Shown in pieces: positions 35,559 through 46,757 of a stretch of DNA of 64,000 bases (within the stretch, counting starts at the first letter, position 1; every line of letters starts with the position of its first letter). The stretch lies in assembly GCA_001600055.1 (NCBI GenBank), contig BCIV01000003.1, positions 439,162 through 503,161 of the forward strand, written 5' to 3'. A program made the translations under genes and the position numbers. The stretch comes from Filobasidium wieringae (lineage: Eukaryota; Basidiomycota; Tremellomycetes; Filobasidiales; Filobasidiaceae). The notes below the pieces were generated by a model. The model was not told the DNA's origin, did no database searches, and saw only the letters and a list, made by a program, of their open reading frames with translations.

Positions 35559-37497
35559 ATGCCTTCCTTTAGTAAACTCGCTCTCGTCGCTCTTCTGACT
35601 ACCCTGGCGGTAGACGCTCGTCCCACTTCTCAACACCAAAAGAAGTCATGCCCTCGTCCTGCCACTGTCGTTTCTACCGTCACCGTCGGAGGAACCAGCT
35701 TGGTTGCCAACCAGGCAATCGCCGTTTCTACCGTGAGTCACGAGATCGTGCACTTTCAGTGACTATAACTGATTGCTCCCTTTGATCCTGAAGGGCGCTG
35801 CAAGCTCTGCTGCTTACGGGCACCAGTACCGAGGTGGCAACCACCGCACTCGTACTTGGACTCGAGCCGGAGCATCGTCTCCCACCATCATCGCTGCTTC
35901 TTCCACCGAGATAGCATCGAGCCAGGCAGCCACCTCCACCGAATCAGAAGCACCTTTGGAGACTTTTCCCACTTTCAGTGAGGAGTCTACCATAAGCGCT
36001 GGGGTTCCTACCCAGGCATCTTCCAGTCTGTACTTGATCCCCGTCTCTAGCGAGGTGAGCTGCTGTTTTTCGGATCTTCTTGTGCTAGTCTTTAAACTGT
36101 ATTCGAATTCAGGCTGCTGCCCCTAGCTCCAGTCAGACCACAGAGCAGGAAGAATCAAGTATCGCCCTACCCACCTCGACCGCCCAGAACTCCATAGCAG
36201 CCACTAGCATCATCGCCTCCTCGTCGGCCGCTGTTGTCACTTCCTCTGCTGTTCCCTCTTCCAAGAGCACTGTCGCCGTTTCCAGCAAAACGGCTCCTGT
36301 CTCTACAAGCGTTGTTCCTGCTCCGACTTCCGGCTCAGGTGGAAAAGCCGGATTGGCCGTGAACTCGCAGTCAGGTAGTGCTTGGGACTCTTGGACTGGA
36401 GGTGATGTCAGTTGGTCAGTACTGTCTGTCCTCAGATAGCTCCTTCAAACAGTGCAGCTAAGGTCCGACGGAGACAGGTTGTACAACTGGGGAAGCACTC
36501 CACCTGCGGGGCTGCCTAGCAGTATCGAATACGTTCCTCAGCTATGGTCAGTTCCTAGTTAACTCTTACCGATGGTTTACCTGCTAAACACGCTGTCGTT
36601 CACAGGGGTTCCGATTCCGCCGGTTTCGTTTCGAACCTGGCCAAGTTCCCCAGTTGGAACGTCAAGAACATCCTCAGTTTCAACGAACCGGATATGAGCC
36701 TCGATGTAGGAGGTTCCAATGTCGACGCGGCCAAGGCGGCCGATATTCACAAGGCCGTCTTTACTGAGGAAGTCGCTGAGAAGTACAGGATCGGAGCGCC
36801 TGCCGTAGCTAGAGGTGGAAAAGGATGGTTGTCCGTGAGTCGTTTGTGGCGATCTGTCGTCGATGGCGCGTGAACTGATCGTGTTTGTTCCAGGACTGGG
36901 TCGATGCCTGTGCTGGTGATTGCGCTTACGACTTTATCCCCATCCATTTCTACGGTGAGCTTGGGTCTGATTAACGCTGAGACGTATTGAAGCTCATCTA
37001 CTCTGGTTATAGGTGACGACAAGACTCAGTTCGCACCTTATTTGGTAACTCCACTTCTTTGCCTTCCTGTTGTTACAGTGCTAATCACAACTTCGATTTT
37101 CAGAAAGAGATGGCCTCATTTGGAAAACCACTTTGGGTCACGGAGGTAAGACTACTACTCCCTCGAGCTCAACCATCGATAGGGTACTCATGTTCGAGTC
37201 CGATTGACAGGTCGCCTGTATTGAATTCGGCGCGACTACCCATGTTTGTAACGAGGCGGAGGCGACCGATTTCATGAAGCAGGTTATCAGTGACATGAAC
37301 GACCCTGCTAACAATGTCGAGCGATACTCTTGGTTCGGAGCGTTCCTCGATACCGCCTCTTCGTACGTCGTCCTTTTGACTCAAAACTACAAGCATTTGG
37401 GCTGATTCGATCGTTACATAGCGGAAACGCGAACGGTATCATGACGACTGACGGGAAGCCTAACGCACTAGGAAAGGTTTACCTCAACGGCGCTTGA
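35559..37497 (+). CDS. secreted GH128-family glucanase
   Basis: Likely cleaves beta-1,3-glucan in the cell wall. The first 20 residues (SKLALVALLTTLAVDA) are a signal peptide. A Ser/Thr/Ala-rich stalk of about 200 residues, probably O-glycosylated, follows. The catalytic domain begins at WLYNWGSTPPAG and contains LSFNEPDMS (acid/base Glu), DFIPIHFYG and LWVTEVACIEFG (nucleophile Glu), then YSWFGAFLD near the end: the glycosyl hydrolase 'catalytic core' pattern of GH128. Introns begin at 35733 and 36055, and five or six more are scattered through the catalytic part. No GPI-anchor signal is visible at the C-terminus (VYLNGA), so the protein is probably secreted or held through its stalk. Confidence 0.88.
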
Positions 37498-38475
37498 TGG
37501 TCACGACATTACTTGTTTACGACGCACTAGGACAGGTTGCTGGTCAACTCCCTATCATTACGATGTTTCATGATTGGAGATGTTACTATGATATATTCAT
37601 TTCCGACCTGAGGTGCTGATCAGAAAGAAACGTACGTGAGCTCGCACTCGCCGCTACTTATCTCCGCAGCACCTTCTGCATTTCTTGGACGATCTCTCCA
37701 TCGGCTTGAACCGCTCCTCGCACACTCCCTGACTCCCAATGTTCCGCCTGTCGACTTCTTGGCTTTTGAAGCGGCAGGACGCGAAACCACGTTGGGTTTC
37801 GAGCTCTTCCTCTTCGTCCTCCTGCCTCCTGCCCGTTTCGCTCTCTCGATCCGCTACATCCTCGTCGTCCTCTTTGTTTTGTTTTGCTCCAGAGTTACAG
37901 CGACAACGATAAAAGCGACACGAGCTCAAGGGCTTGACGTACAAGCTACCCTGCTATTTACCATCCTTGGCCATGTCAAGTCATGCTGAACTCCCCAAAA
38001 GCTTATCTGTCTCGCCAGTACATGGAGCACGTCCATTCCCCTTAACTCTAAATCGGTTTGAGACGTTTCAACCTCTTCTACATCCCATCGTGCATCATCC
38101 GGATGGATGGAGAAAGCAGGCAAACGAGGGTCGGTTCGATCCATTTTCATTCCGTACAAAGTAGAAAAACAATCGACAACCCAAAGAGTAAGGGTTGTCG
38201 ATGATACATGAGAGAGAACACGAGCGCGAGCGAGTAAACGAGAGACAGATGTAGATATAGCAGAGAGCGATTGTATTTGTTTTCAATGAAAGTATGAGGA
38301 AGTACCTGGAGATCGAGGGAGGATGGGGACGGGGGGACGGGAGAGAGGAGGATGATGGTCAAGTTGAAAAGAGAAGGAATGGGTTCGTCCTTGTCGAAAC
38401 GGTTCCAGGTCTTACCAGAAGACCCGACCGTTCCTCTCTCGAAGCGAGCCCATTGCACCTGGACCACCTTGCCGC
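37498..38475. other. intergenic region between convergent genes
   Basis: Nearly 1 kb between the stop codons of the GH128 gene and the SUR7-like gene. Open frames on both strands (for example 37636-37989 plus and 37654-37944 minus) overlap, consist of CT/GA-rich low-complexity sequence and show no known domain. I see no supported gene. Confidence 0.5.
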
Positions 38476-39753
38476 CTAGTTTCGTCGGTAAGTGCAAGTG
38501 GAGACGACGTAAGGGAAGATGGAGAGTGCGGAAAAGGCGAAAGCGACCCAAGTCAAGTAGAGCGCTGGGCCGGAAGAGATGGTTATTCCCAACGAACGAC
38601 CGCCGCTGACTTTGACCTTGTTGATAAAGTTGTCCTTGTTGATGAGGACGGTCCAGATGGCGGCTCCACTGGAAGAGTCAAAAGAGGGGGGGGGGGGATC
38701 AGCTTCCGGTTCTCTCCACGGCGATGTCAGCGGGCAGACGTACATGACGAGGGTCAAAGTGGCAATGACGCTCATCACGGCGGAAACGGCAAAGGTGAGT
38801 CTCGAGGGGATGACCCCGAAGATCAAGGCGAGCAGAGAAGCACAAGCTCCGGAAAAGATACAACCGTAGGCGACCTTTGAGAGGTTACCGTTGAATGAAT
38901 TGTTCTTGAAGTCGGAGGCGTCTTTCGAGGGGATGATATCGAAAGTCCTGGACGTTCGGGGAAGTCGTGTCAGATTGGTATAAATGAGATTGTGAGAACG
39001 TGTTGATGGTAAGAGGACTCACTGTTTGGAGAACTTGCTGGGAGTGTCGCTAAGCAACACAGCAAGGGGTTGGAATTCGCTGATAACGGTGGTAGAATTG
39101 CATCGACCTCCATCCTTGGTGTAGGCACAGCTGTTCAAAACTCCCCATCTGTATTCCTGACGAAGACCTGATCGATCACCGTTCGACATCAAATCACGTC
39201 AGTCTCCTGCTCTTAAATTGAAACTCTTCCCGAAACCCACCCAAGTTCTTTCCCAAAGGCTGACTAGCATCGGTCATATAAAGCCCGCCGACTGAAGTGT
39301 TGGTAGCAGACTGAAGACCTGCACCGTAAGCCGCTACGTCCATCTTGGCAAAGTAGATCCCTTTAGGTAACTATCCCATGAGCAAGGAGGAGTTGATAGG
39401 TTAGGATGCTGTGTAGCTGAATCGCGTAGCTAATGGGCGTACGGAGGTGGGGTTGACTTGTCCGATCTGAGGAGGTGGATATGATGTGATGAGCTGGATG
39501 TGAGAATGAAGATAGAGGGGTGGAATGCTTACGATAGTAAAGACCATCAGGACGACGGAAACGAAGCTGTGTAGAGAGGGAGATGAGAGGCTCAGTCGAG
39601 GTGTATGCGACGATTGAGTGTCGATTGAGGACGTACGAAAAGAACGAAGCTCCGGCGATACAGTCTGATTAGAGAGGACATGCAAGGGATCAGCTCGAGG
39701 TGATCTTGATAGGGGTAAGTAATAGAGATAGAGAACGTACATTCTCCCCTCAT
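38476..39753 (-). CDS. SUR7/PalI-family four-helix membrane protein
   Basis: Proteins of this family sit in the plasma membrane, at eisosomes (Sur7) or in pH sensing (PalI/Rim9). The first helix follows an N-terminal MRGEY (AGASFFSFVSVVLMVFTI). The outer loop starts QVNPTSLPKGIYFAKMDV and has WGVLNSCAYTKDGGRC, the paired-Cys type of loop seen in the family. Three more helices follow (VAYGCIFSGACASLLALIFG; LTFAVSAVMSVIATLTLVI; LTWVAFAFSALSIFPYVVS). The predicted tail is very short. One intron (38743-38669) contains a run of 12 cytosines on the coding strand just before its acceptor. Whether it is Sur7- or Rim9-like I cannot decide; the short tail does not resemble the long PalI tail. Confidence 0.75.
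38686..38697. repeat. run of 12 G (12 C on the gene strand)
   Basis: A homopolymer within an intron of the SUR7-like gene, 16-27 bases upstream of the acceptor AG, so it forms part of the polypyrimidine tract. Such runs are prone to length changes and sequencing error. Confidence 0.9.
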
Positions 39754-40030
39754 TTTAGTTGGATTTGTTTGATGAAGTGAGGGTGAAGAAGAGGATGTTG
39801 AGAGGGAGAGGTAGATGGAAGGCGATGTGAAGGAGAGGACTAGGTGGTGGTGGCGGTGGTGGTGGTAGTGAGAGTAAATGAGAGTAGTTGGATGAGCGAA
39901 AACGAGGGGAATCAATCGTTTCAACCTTGTTTTCCTTCTTTCTTCTTTGTTATCGATCGTTCTCTCGCTCTCGCTCTCTCCTCAGGCAATTCAGCTTCCG
40001 AGATAAACATCCTCCGGCGCGTCCCTTCGC

Positions 40031-40053
40031 CTCGCCCTCGCCCTCGCCCTCGC
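40031..40053. repeat. hexanucleotide tandem repeat (CTCGCC), nearly four units
   Basis: The unit CTCGCC repeats nearly four times without interruption, inside CT-rich DNA upstream of the SUR7-like gene. Probably a microsatellite. Confidence 0.85.
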
Positions 40054-40434
40054 TCTTCCCCCTGTGCCGTACCGCGAATGCCGAGAACGGATGACTTCCC
40101 CGAGACCGATCCCTGATCTCTCCCCCTCCTCGTTCTTCCCCTCAGGTCCTCCCCTCCGGGCCGAAGCTTGGCGTCCGCAAGTGGTAATTTCCAGATCGAA
40201 CCTCTTTGAATCTGTAATCTTGAAACGTCCACTTCTGAAACGTCCAGCACAGCTTGAAACCCTGGAACCACACGCTGAACGAGATAAAAGCATGTATGGT
40301 ATGTAAACAACGTTAGAAGGCATGTAAAAGGATCAAACGAAAAACACAAAAACACAACCAGAGGGAAAACAAAAGGGAAACAGACTCGTGCCATCTAAAC
40401 GTCATCCGCTCTTCCTTTCCCCTTCATCCTCACA

Positions 40435-40460
40435 ACTCGCACTCGCACTCGCACTCGCAC
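40435..40460. repeat. hexanucleotide tandem repeat (ACTCGC), four units
   Basis: Four exact units plus two bases, just downstream of the kinase stop codon on its coding strand, so probably in its 3' UTR. Likely a microsatellite. Confidence 0.85.
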
Positions 40461-40474
40461 ACTCTACATCGCTC

Positions 40475-43186
40475 TCATATCGAGGTAACAGCATAAGGCG
40501 CTCCCTCGTGCGTATGACCGTTGAGCGCCTTGCCGTCCTTACACACCTCGATCCCCATCACCCACTCGTCCTTGAGCACGTCCTCCACTCCCGGTCTCTT
40601 CTTCGGATCCGGGTTCAACATGCTCTTGATGATCGCGTGACATTCCTTGGGCATCAGGTTGTGCAGAGGTTGAGGAGCGCTCGATTGGGAGTATTGAGTC
40701 ACGTATTGAGCGTAGGAACTGTCGGATGGGTTCTTGGCCATTCGCCAGGGGATCTCTTGGAACTGCATGCAGTAGAAGACGATCGCCGTCGCCCAGATAT
40801 CAACCTGACGAGCGTCGTATTCTAGTAGTATCACAACGAATTCAGATGGTCAATTCTCCAAACCAACCAATCCATCGAACTCCAGATGACTGACCTTTCT
40901 GTTCAAACTGCTCAGGAGCGATATAAGGTTCACTCCCACAAAGACCTTTACTCAAATGCGTCTTCTTCTCCCAACACATCCTGAACACGTCGGAAACCCC
41001 GAAATCCGTGATCTGAACGCATAACAACACGCGCACGCCCCGCGATCAACATCCCTCCGTCCGAGCCATCCAAATCACCCTCGCGAAAAACTCACCTTGA
41101 CGTGTCCCCTTCCATCTAACAGCAAGTTCTCCGGCTTGATATCCCTATGCGCCACCCCCATGCTATGCAGATAAGCGACCCCCTGCAGGATCTGCTTGAA
41201 ACAACATTCCACCTCCCCCACGCTCATGTTGCCCTTCTTGATCGCGGCGTAGAGATCCCCACCGGGACAGTATTCCATGACTTCACACCAATGTTGTTGC
41301 TCGTCTTGTACCAGGTCGACGGTCTCGACGACGTTGGTGTGATGGAGAGTGGAGGAGATGCAGAATTCGGAAGTGAGCTTCTTGACGTATTCCTTTTCGG
41401 ATTCGTTCTTTCGTCGTTTTCGGAATTCCTGTGGGGACAAAAGTCAGTAAACGCGCATCGACACGTACCTCAACAACGGTACCAACTCACCTTGACTGCA
41501 TAGAGCTTCTCTTCCGATCGATCCCACTTGTGCGCCAACTTGACGACGGCCGTCGCACCACGTCCGATCGCCGCCTTCTCACATACCCCGTACTTCTTGA
41601 ACAGACTGGCCGTACTGGCATTATCACCCTTCTCACTTCCTCTCGTACTGCCCTTCTCGCTTCCCTTGGCGGATCCCGCGGCGGACGGCTTTCGAGCCAT
41701 CTTGGGTCCGGAACCGAGCAAGTCGCTCAGCTTGAACTTGGTACCTTCTCCATTCACGCTCGGAGCTTTCCCACCGGGACCCCTCGACGGGCTGCGCTCG
41801 GGTACGGGTCGAGATCCGATCTGACCGTGTTTATCCATCGGACCTTGAGCGTGAGGGTCTTCCTTGCCCTTCCAACTGTTCTGCCTCTTCACGCTCGTAT
41901 GCCGACTGGGAGGCTGGGAACCTCCATAAGATCCGTGATCGCCATCACTGTGCACCGGACTTCCGGGAACGGATCCATGAGGAGAATGATCTCTCGTCCC
42001 CGGACTGATCACTCCATGTCCGTTCTGCCTCGGGTCATGGTAATCCCCACGCATCCCGTTCCTCGACGAATTGACACTATCACCGTGTTCAGCTCGTTCT
42101 CGTGCCGCCTTCTCCTTCTTGTCCTCGCCGACATGCAGCATCCGATGTAAGAAAGACTTCTTTTCACCCCCATGACCGAGCATGATCGGTTTCTGACTCT
42201 GAGCACGTTGAGGTTGAGGCGCATGGACCTGATTCTGGTTCTGTTTCTCTAGAGCCGTAAGGGTGTTCCTACGTGCGGCAGTGGCAGGCGGAGCAGGAGG
42301 AGGGGTAGAATTGCGCGCCAAATCGGCAGCGGTGATACTCGAAGAACCCAGCTGGGAATGCTTGGTCGCTCCTACAACGCTCGTTCCGGAGACGTTTCGC
42401 GACATGGGAGCGGAGACGGGTGGAATGTTCATCTCGCTAGGCTCTGGGGTACTGGCACCGCTGTTCCCAGGGATAGGTTTGACTGTTGAAGTCGATCAAA
42501 CGAGTCATGAGGCCAGCCGCACGGAGCGGAGGGAGCGAGAGGAACGAGGACAAGTAAACATAAGTGCGACCATCCTCAAAACTTGTCGATCGTGAGGACA
42601 AACTCACAGGTAGGGAAAGGGAAAGCCAATGGATCATGAATCGAGACCCCGCTAGCCGTAGGGAAAGCCGTGGATCCTCCAAAAGTCGCCAAACTAGTCG
42701 CAGGTCCACTAGCAGGAGTTCCAGCGCTACTCATCGTGTTCATCGAAACCATCGTCTCTCTTGGAAAGTCTTTCATGAGGGTATGTTTGGGATAGGCGAT
42801 CTCGCCTGATTTGAGATCGTTTACAGAGGAAAGGTAGGGGGAGCCGGATTCGGGTGTACTGGACTTTGTGGCAGTGGTAGGGATGTTCAGTGACTGTTGT
42901 AAATGCTGAGGAAGGTAATCTGAAGGTAGGGTAGGGAGGGGAGGAGCGGATTGATGCGCGGGAGGAGCGGTCGTATCGGAAACTTTCACTGGCTGTTATA
43001 CGAATAGAGGGTTTCGATGTTCCGATAAGAAGATGAGGGGTAACAAGAAGATAAGGATGAGCTTCCATTGATAAAGTCTATGACGAAAATTCCACTGACC
43101 TGTTCCTCCCCTAACTCTGGCTCAGCTTCTTCCGCCACATCCTCCAGACCTCCCGTCATCTTGTTGAGTTCGCCCGTATGAGACAT
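40475..43186 (-). CDS. Ser/Thr protein kinase of the HAL4/SAT4 (Npr1-like) fungal group
   Basis: In yeast this group controls ion transporters and nutrient permeases at the plasma membrane. A Pro/Ser-rich regulatory half of about 450 residues comes first, including Ser/Gly/Lys repeats near 41640-41700 (GSAKGSEKGSTRGSEKG). The kinase domain follows, with the glycine loop IGRGATAVVKLA, the ATP lysine in LYAVKEFRKR, the catalytic loop HRDIKPENLL, ITDFGVSDVF and CGSEPYIAPEQF. The SEPYIAPE form and the insert MCWEKKTHLSKG are characteristic of this group. At least five introns occur; the ATG at 43186 begins MSHTGELNK. All catalytic residues are present. Confidence 0.87.
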
Positions 43187-45579
43187 CTTGCAATGTCAGA
43201 GATCGAGAAGTAAAGACCGGTAGAGACGATCTGCTCCTTTATCAGGCAGCAAAAAGGGGGGGAAGGTGAAGAATAGAGGCGGGGTGTGGATCGGAGATGT
43301 ATCGAGGTGGGCGGAAACCCTTGAAAAAGGGATCTAGATGATCAAGGGCGCAATATCGTTCGTTCTAGTTTGTAATGCTGATTAAAGTCCGGTTTCTGAG
43401 ACCATCCAGAGTGTGAAGCCAGGTATCTGAATACGCTAGAGCAATCTGGACACGTTTGATCTCCTTCTGAACGTGCTGACTGTATGCTGTCGACGCAATG
43501 AGCTCTTCCAAATGTAGGTCGCTTTTCGAGGCGGATATAACCGGGACGAGAGGATTTGAAACTCAATTGAGTGTAGATGTCGCTTTCCGAGTTCAAGTGT
43601 CCAAAGCGATGTATGCTTGTAGGACACCACTGGTAGTGATGATGGCTATGGATGGACGCTCCACCGGAGAGATGCTGGCTTTGTGCTTTGTGTATGTGTA
43701 TGCTCTCGTTCGCTTACCAAACTAATCCCAGCGACGCGGAGACTGAGAATTCCAAAACTCGTTCCGCGGGTCTTTGAGTGCGACAGAGTCTCGTTTGTTG
43801 GACTGGACGGCCGCTACTCTAGACGCCGAAGCACGGTTCCTATACGACAGAGCAACCACAGCGACGTACAACGTTCAGCCCCACAACCCTGGGCGATACA
43901 AATACGATCTGGCTGATCAAGCTGCCGTGCCGTACACACGTCTAACGAATATGCGAATGATGATGCCTTCGCAGGTAAAAGCCCAGGCGCGTGGTCCTGA
44001 GCGACTTTTGCCATCCAATAGACGCAATCGCTTTGCTGACAATTACACGCTGAAAGCGCTCAGACGAACATCCACATCGCCTTCACTCGCATATCACTCG
44101 ACCGTAGACGGTCCGATGCTTCACCCGGACAGCGCAGAGTCAATCACCGAGCAACAGCATCGTCTACTCGGTTCTTGTCTTGCGTCACTCTCCTCTTCTC
44201 ACATGTCCAAGCTGATTCTATTTGCGCTATCACACTGCAAATTCTTGGCCCCGAGTCTTCTTGGCAACAAGCGCAGCGCGAATGGCAGTTTCAGGCTGGT
44301 CGCTTGACATGTTTCAGCGTGTCACATATCTTCCCTAGTAGTATACCTTTCGCATGAATCTCGCTCTGATACCATATATCAAAGCGTAATCCCTGAATTT
44401 TGAGTGGGAGTGCTGGACCGATTGATCCATCAACTCACCTTCATTTTCCTCCGATGACGAATTCAATCTGTTACAGCCGATGTGCAAGATAGGTCAGGTA
44501 TCTCAGTTCGAGTAGAGCATCCATTCACTCCAACAATTTACGAGCCTGGGTTTTCAAACACTGTCAGAAGCCGAGGAGCAAGACTATCCGGTCACTACAC
44601 AGTGAGTTGCCAAGACCTTCGATGTGACGATCCTTCGGCTCTCCTGCTGCAAAGGCACCCTGAAACATCTGAACTAGTCATGTTCTTCTTTCCAACCGTG
44701 TCCCCGCTCTCTTCATGAAGACGAGTGTTGAGGATTTCTACAAGCAGAACGAATCTTTTTGAGCTGCCAAACGATGGCCCTTTTCCTACTAGCGATTCTA
44801 AATGTAAGCGCACCACATTCGTTCATGCGAACCCCCGTGCAATTCAAGATTGTCGGATGACATATGTAAAAATTTTCATCTGTCACACCATACTATTCAA
44901 GGGAGTATGTAACATCCATCGTTGCTACTGATTGCTTGTCGCCCTTACACAAAACTTGAGGAGTTTCGCCCTAATTTGAGAGGTGCATCGCTGAAGACAT
45001 AGTGTGATATCCGGCATTGTCGACCCTTGTTGCAATGACATGCGAATCATCCGGCTTACAGTTCCAACGTTTCGTGGTCTCCATACCATCATTATAGATA
45101 TCAATACCCGTCCCCAATCCACTGAGATGAGCCATAAACTTTCTGATATGTTTAGACCGTACGTCTGCATCCACCTAGTCGCAATACCTCGTCTCAACGT
45201 ATACAGACCTAGAGCTACTGTGTTGTCAAGTCCTGCAAGCCTTGCTCTGGGACAAGCGGCTCTGAACTGTACTCTCGTACCACTAAAAGTTGCAGGGTCA
45301 CTGAAGAGCCCAAGTCCTTCAGGTCTTACTCCTTGACAATCTCTTCCGCGATAAAGACTCCAGTAGGTAGCACGGTCTTATATCATATTCTTACCTGATG
45401 AACAGCCTGCGCTCTGCAATGGAGACGATGTCAGGTAATCGATGACATGCCTTGAAATTTCGAGCCTTATCAGGTTCATGGCCAAGTTCAATGGGTATCG
45501 TTCTCGTCTCTTCATTCATACATCTTGAGGACACAGTGAAACTCGATACATCTGTAGTGCTTGAAAGGTGTTTGCTTTC
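43187..45579. other. gene-poor region
   Basis: About 2.4 kb between the kinase start and the next minus-strand gene end. The longest frame (43774-44307, plus) has its first ATG only at 43948 and no known motif. On the minus strand around 44925-45340, overlapping open frames look like fragments of a decayed coding region, but I recognise no family. The kinase promoter should occupy the left end. Confidence 0.5.
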
Positions 45580-46358
45580 TTAATCAGTATACAAACCCCC
45601 ATCGCCATCTCGCTCAACGGTCGTCTGGCCTTTAGCAGCCGGGAGGGGTTTCCCTTTTCTCATCTGATCAGTTGTAGGCTGATTAGTCAGCTCTTGTAGC
45701 ACGAATGCAGTCTCGGTGAATCACTCACGTCGGTAACCTCTTGTCTCCATCCCTTGAACTTGTCTTGCAGCGCTCGACCCACATCGCTAATCCCCGAACC
45801 TGCCTCGTCTTGTATAGCATTGATGACCTCGGTAAGAACGTGATCAATCTTGATCATTTGCTCAGAGAACATCATAGGCTAAGTACAGTGGGACTGGATC
45901 AGCCACTTCGATTGTCTTGGTGAATATAGATAGCAGGATACGCACGTTTGAGAACACGATTCTTGGATCGTTGGCGGTATCATCTGGATTACCAGTCCCT
46001 GGGATACCCCCACTTGGTTGAGGAATAGCAGGAGCTTGCGTCCCTCCTTGTACTCCTCCTGCCATAGCTTGTTCCGTCCTGTTTTGATGAGCAGGTTCGG
46101 CGGGTTCAGGAGCGGCATGGGGGAAGACCTGATAGAGAGCAGTGGCTCAGCTCGATATAGGCTACAACGCTTCCCCATAGTATACCTACTCCACCTGGGT
46201 TCTCGGCGGATGCTCCAGGACCAGTGGGCTGGTCCCCGTAATGCAGCTCAGCTTCCTGTACCTTGGGGTCGTCTGTCATAAGAGGTTTTTGGTATGTGTT
46301 TGGTCATGTTCATGCTCCTCCAGCTTTACTTACTGACGGACAATGAACCAGACTGCAT
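45580..46358 (-). CDS. small protein of unknown function
   Basis: Not recognised. Five exons (46358-46334, 46272 to about 46195, about 46132-45953, about 45885-45730, about 45661-45580) keep frame over about 170 residues. The N-terminal half is Pro/Gly/Ala-rich and disordered (QPSGGIPGTGNPDD). The C-terminal half is helical and amphipathic (FSEQMIKIDHVLTEVINAIQ, then GRALQDKFKGWRQEVTD), and a basic end KGKPLPAAKGQTTVER leads to GGLYTD. No signal peptide or membrane helix is visible. The frame is open upstream of ATG 46358 into VFQTNPNVKT, so an earlier exon and start are possible. Confidence 0.5.
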
Positions 46359-46757
46359 AGTTTTTACGTTAGGGTTGGTTTGAAAGACCTGAAAATGGTT
46401 TGGTCCGGTTTGAGACGATGTCAATAATCAATAACACCCAACAGCTTATACGGTGTTTGTCAACTGGTCGCACTCCTCGGTCAAGTTGACTGACGTCATC
46501 CGAGTTCGCGACGTGACCTGCAATTCCCCTAAAAACATCACAAATCGACGATAAGGCGATAACGCTTCCGAAAGTCGGGTTGTCGATACTGGACTTGGGC
46601 CGGGCGGTACACGCTTTGTGCGCCCTGCATCCCAAATCCTGCAAGTGAACCACCAAGAAACCACAGAGTTCTATATCACTCATGAAGCCATGCCATATAA
46701 CTACATCCACAAACGCTTCGTCTACAATCCCGCATTCACAACTTCCATCGCATACGC
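46359..46757. other. short intergenic region
   Basis: Separates the unknown gene from the 3' end of CYT1, both on the minus strand. It may contain an upstream exon of the unknown gene, since a TTTTCAG acceptor precedes the open stretch before its ATG. Nothing else is supported. Confidence 0.4.

Larger units (their letters stand above)
39754..40474. other. intergenic region with CT-rich simple repeats
   Basis: Between the SUR7-like start and the kinase stop, both minus-strand. It should contain the SUR7-like promoter and the kinase 3' UTR. Purine/pyrimidine-asymmetric runs (39838-39870 rich in GGTGGT; 39955-39985 rich in TCTCGC) and two short tandem repeats, listed separately, fill much of it. 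No gene is supported. Confidence 0.55.

Noticed and set aside
37636..37989. Open frame coding a partly hydrophobic peptide on the plus strand
   Set aside because: It lies in CT-rich low-complexity sequence between convergent genes, and the opposite strand is equally open.
43774..44307. 177-codon open frame on the plus strand
   Set aside because: It opens with TTG; the first ATG is at 43948, and neither the full nor the shortened product shows a domain or codon pattern I can support.
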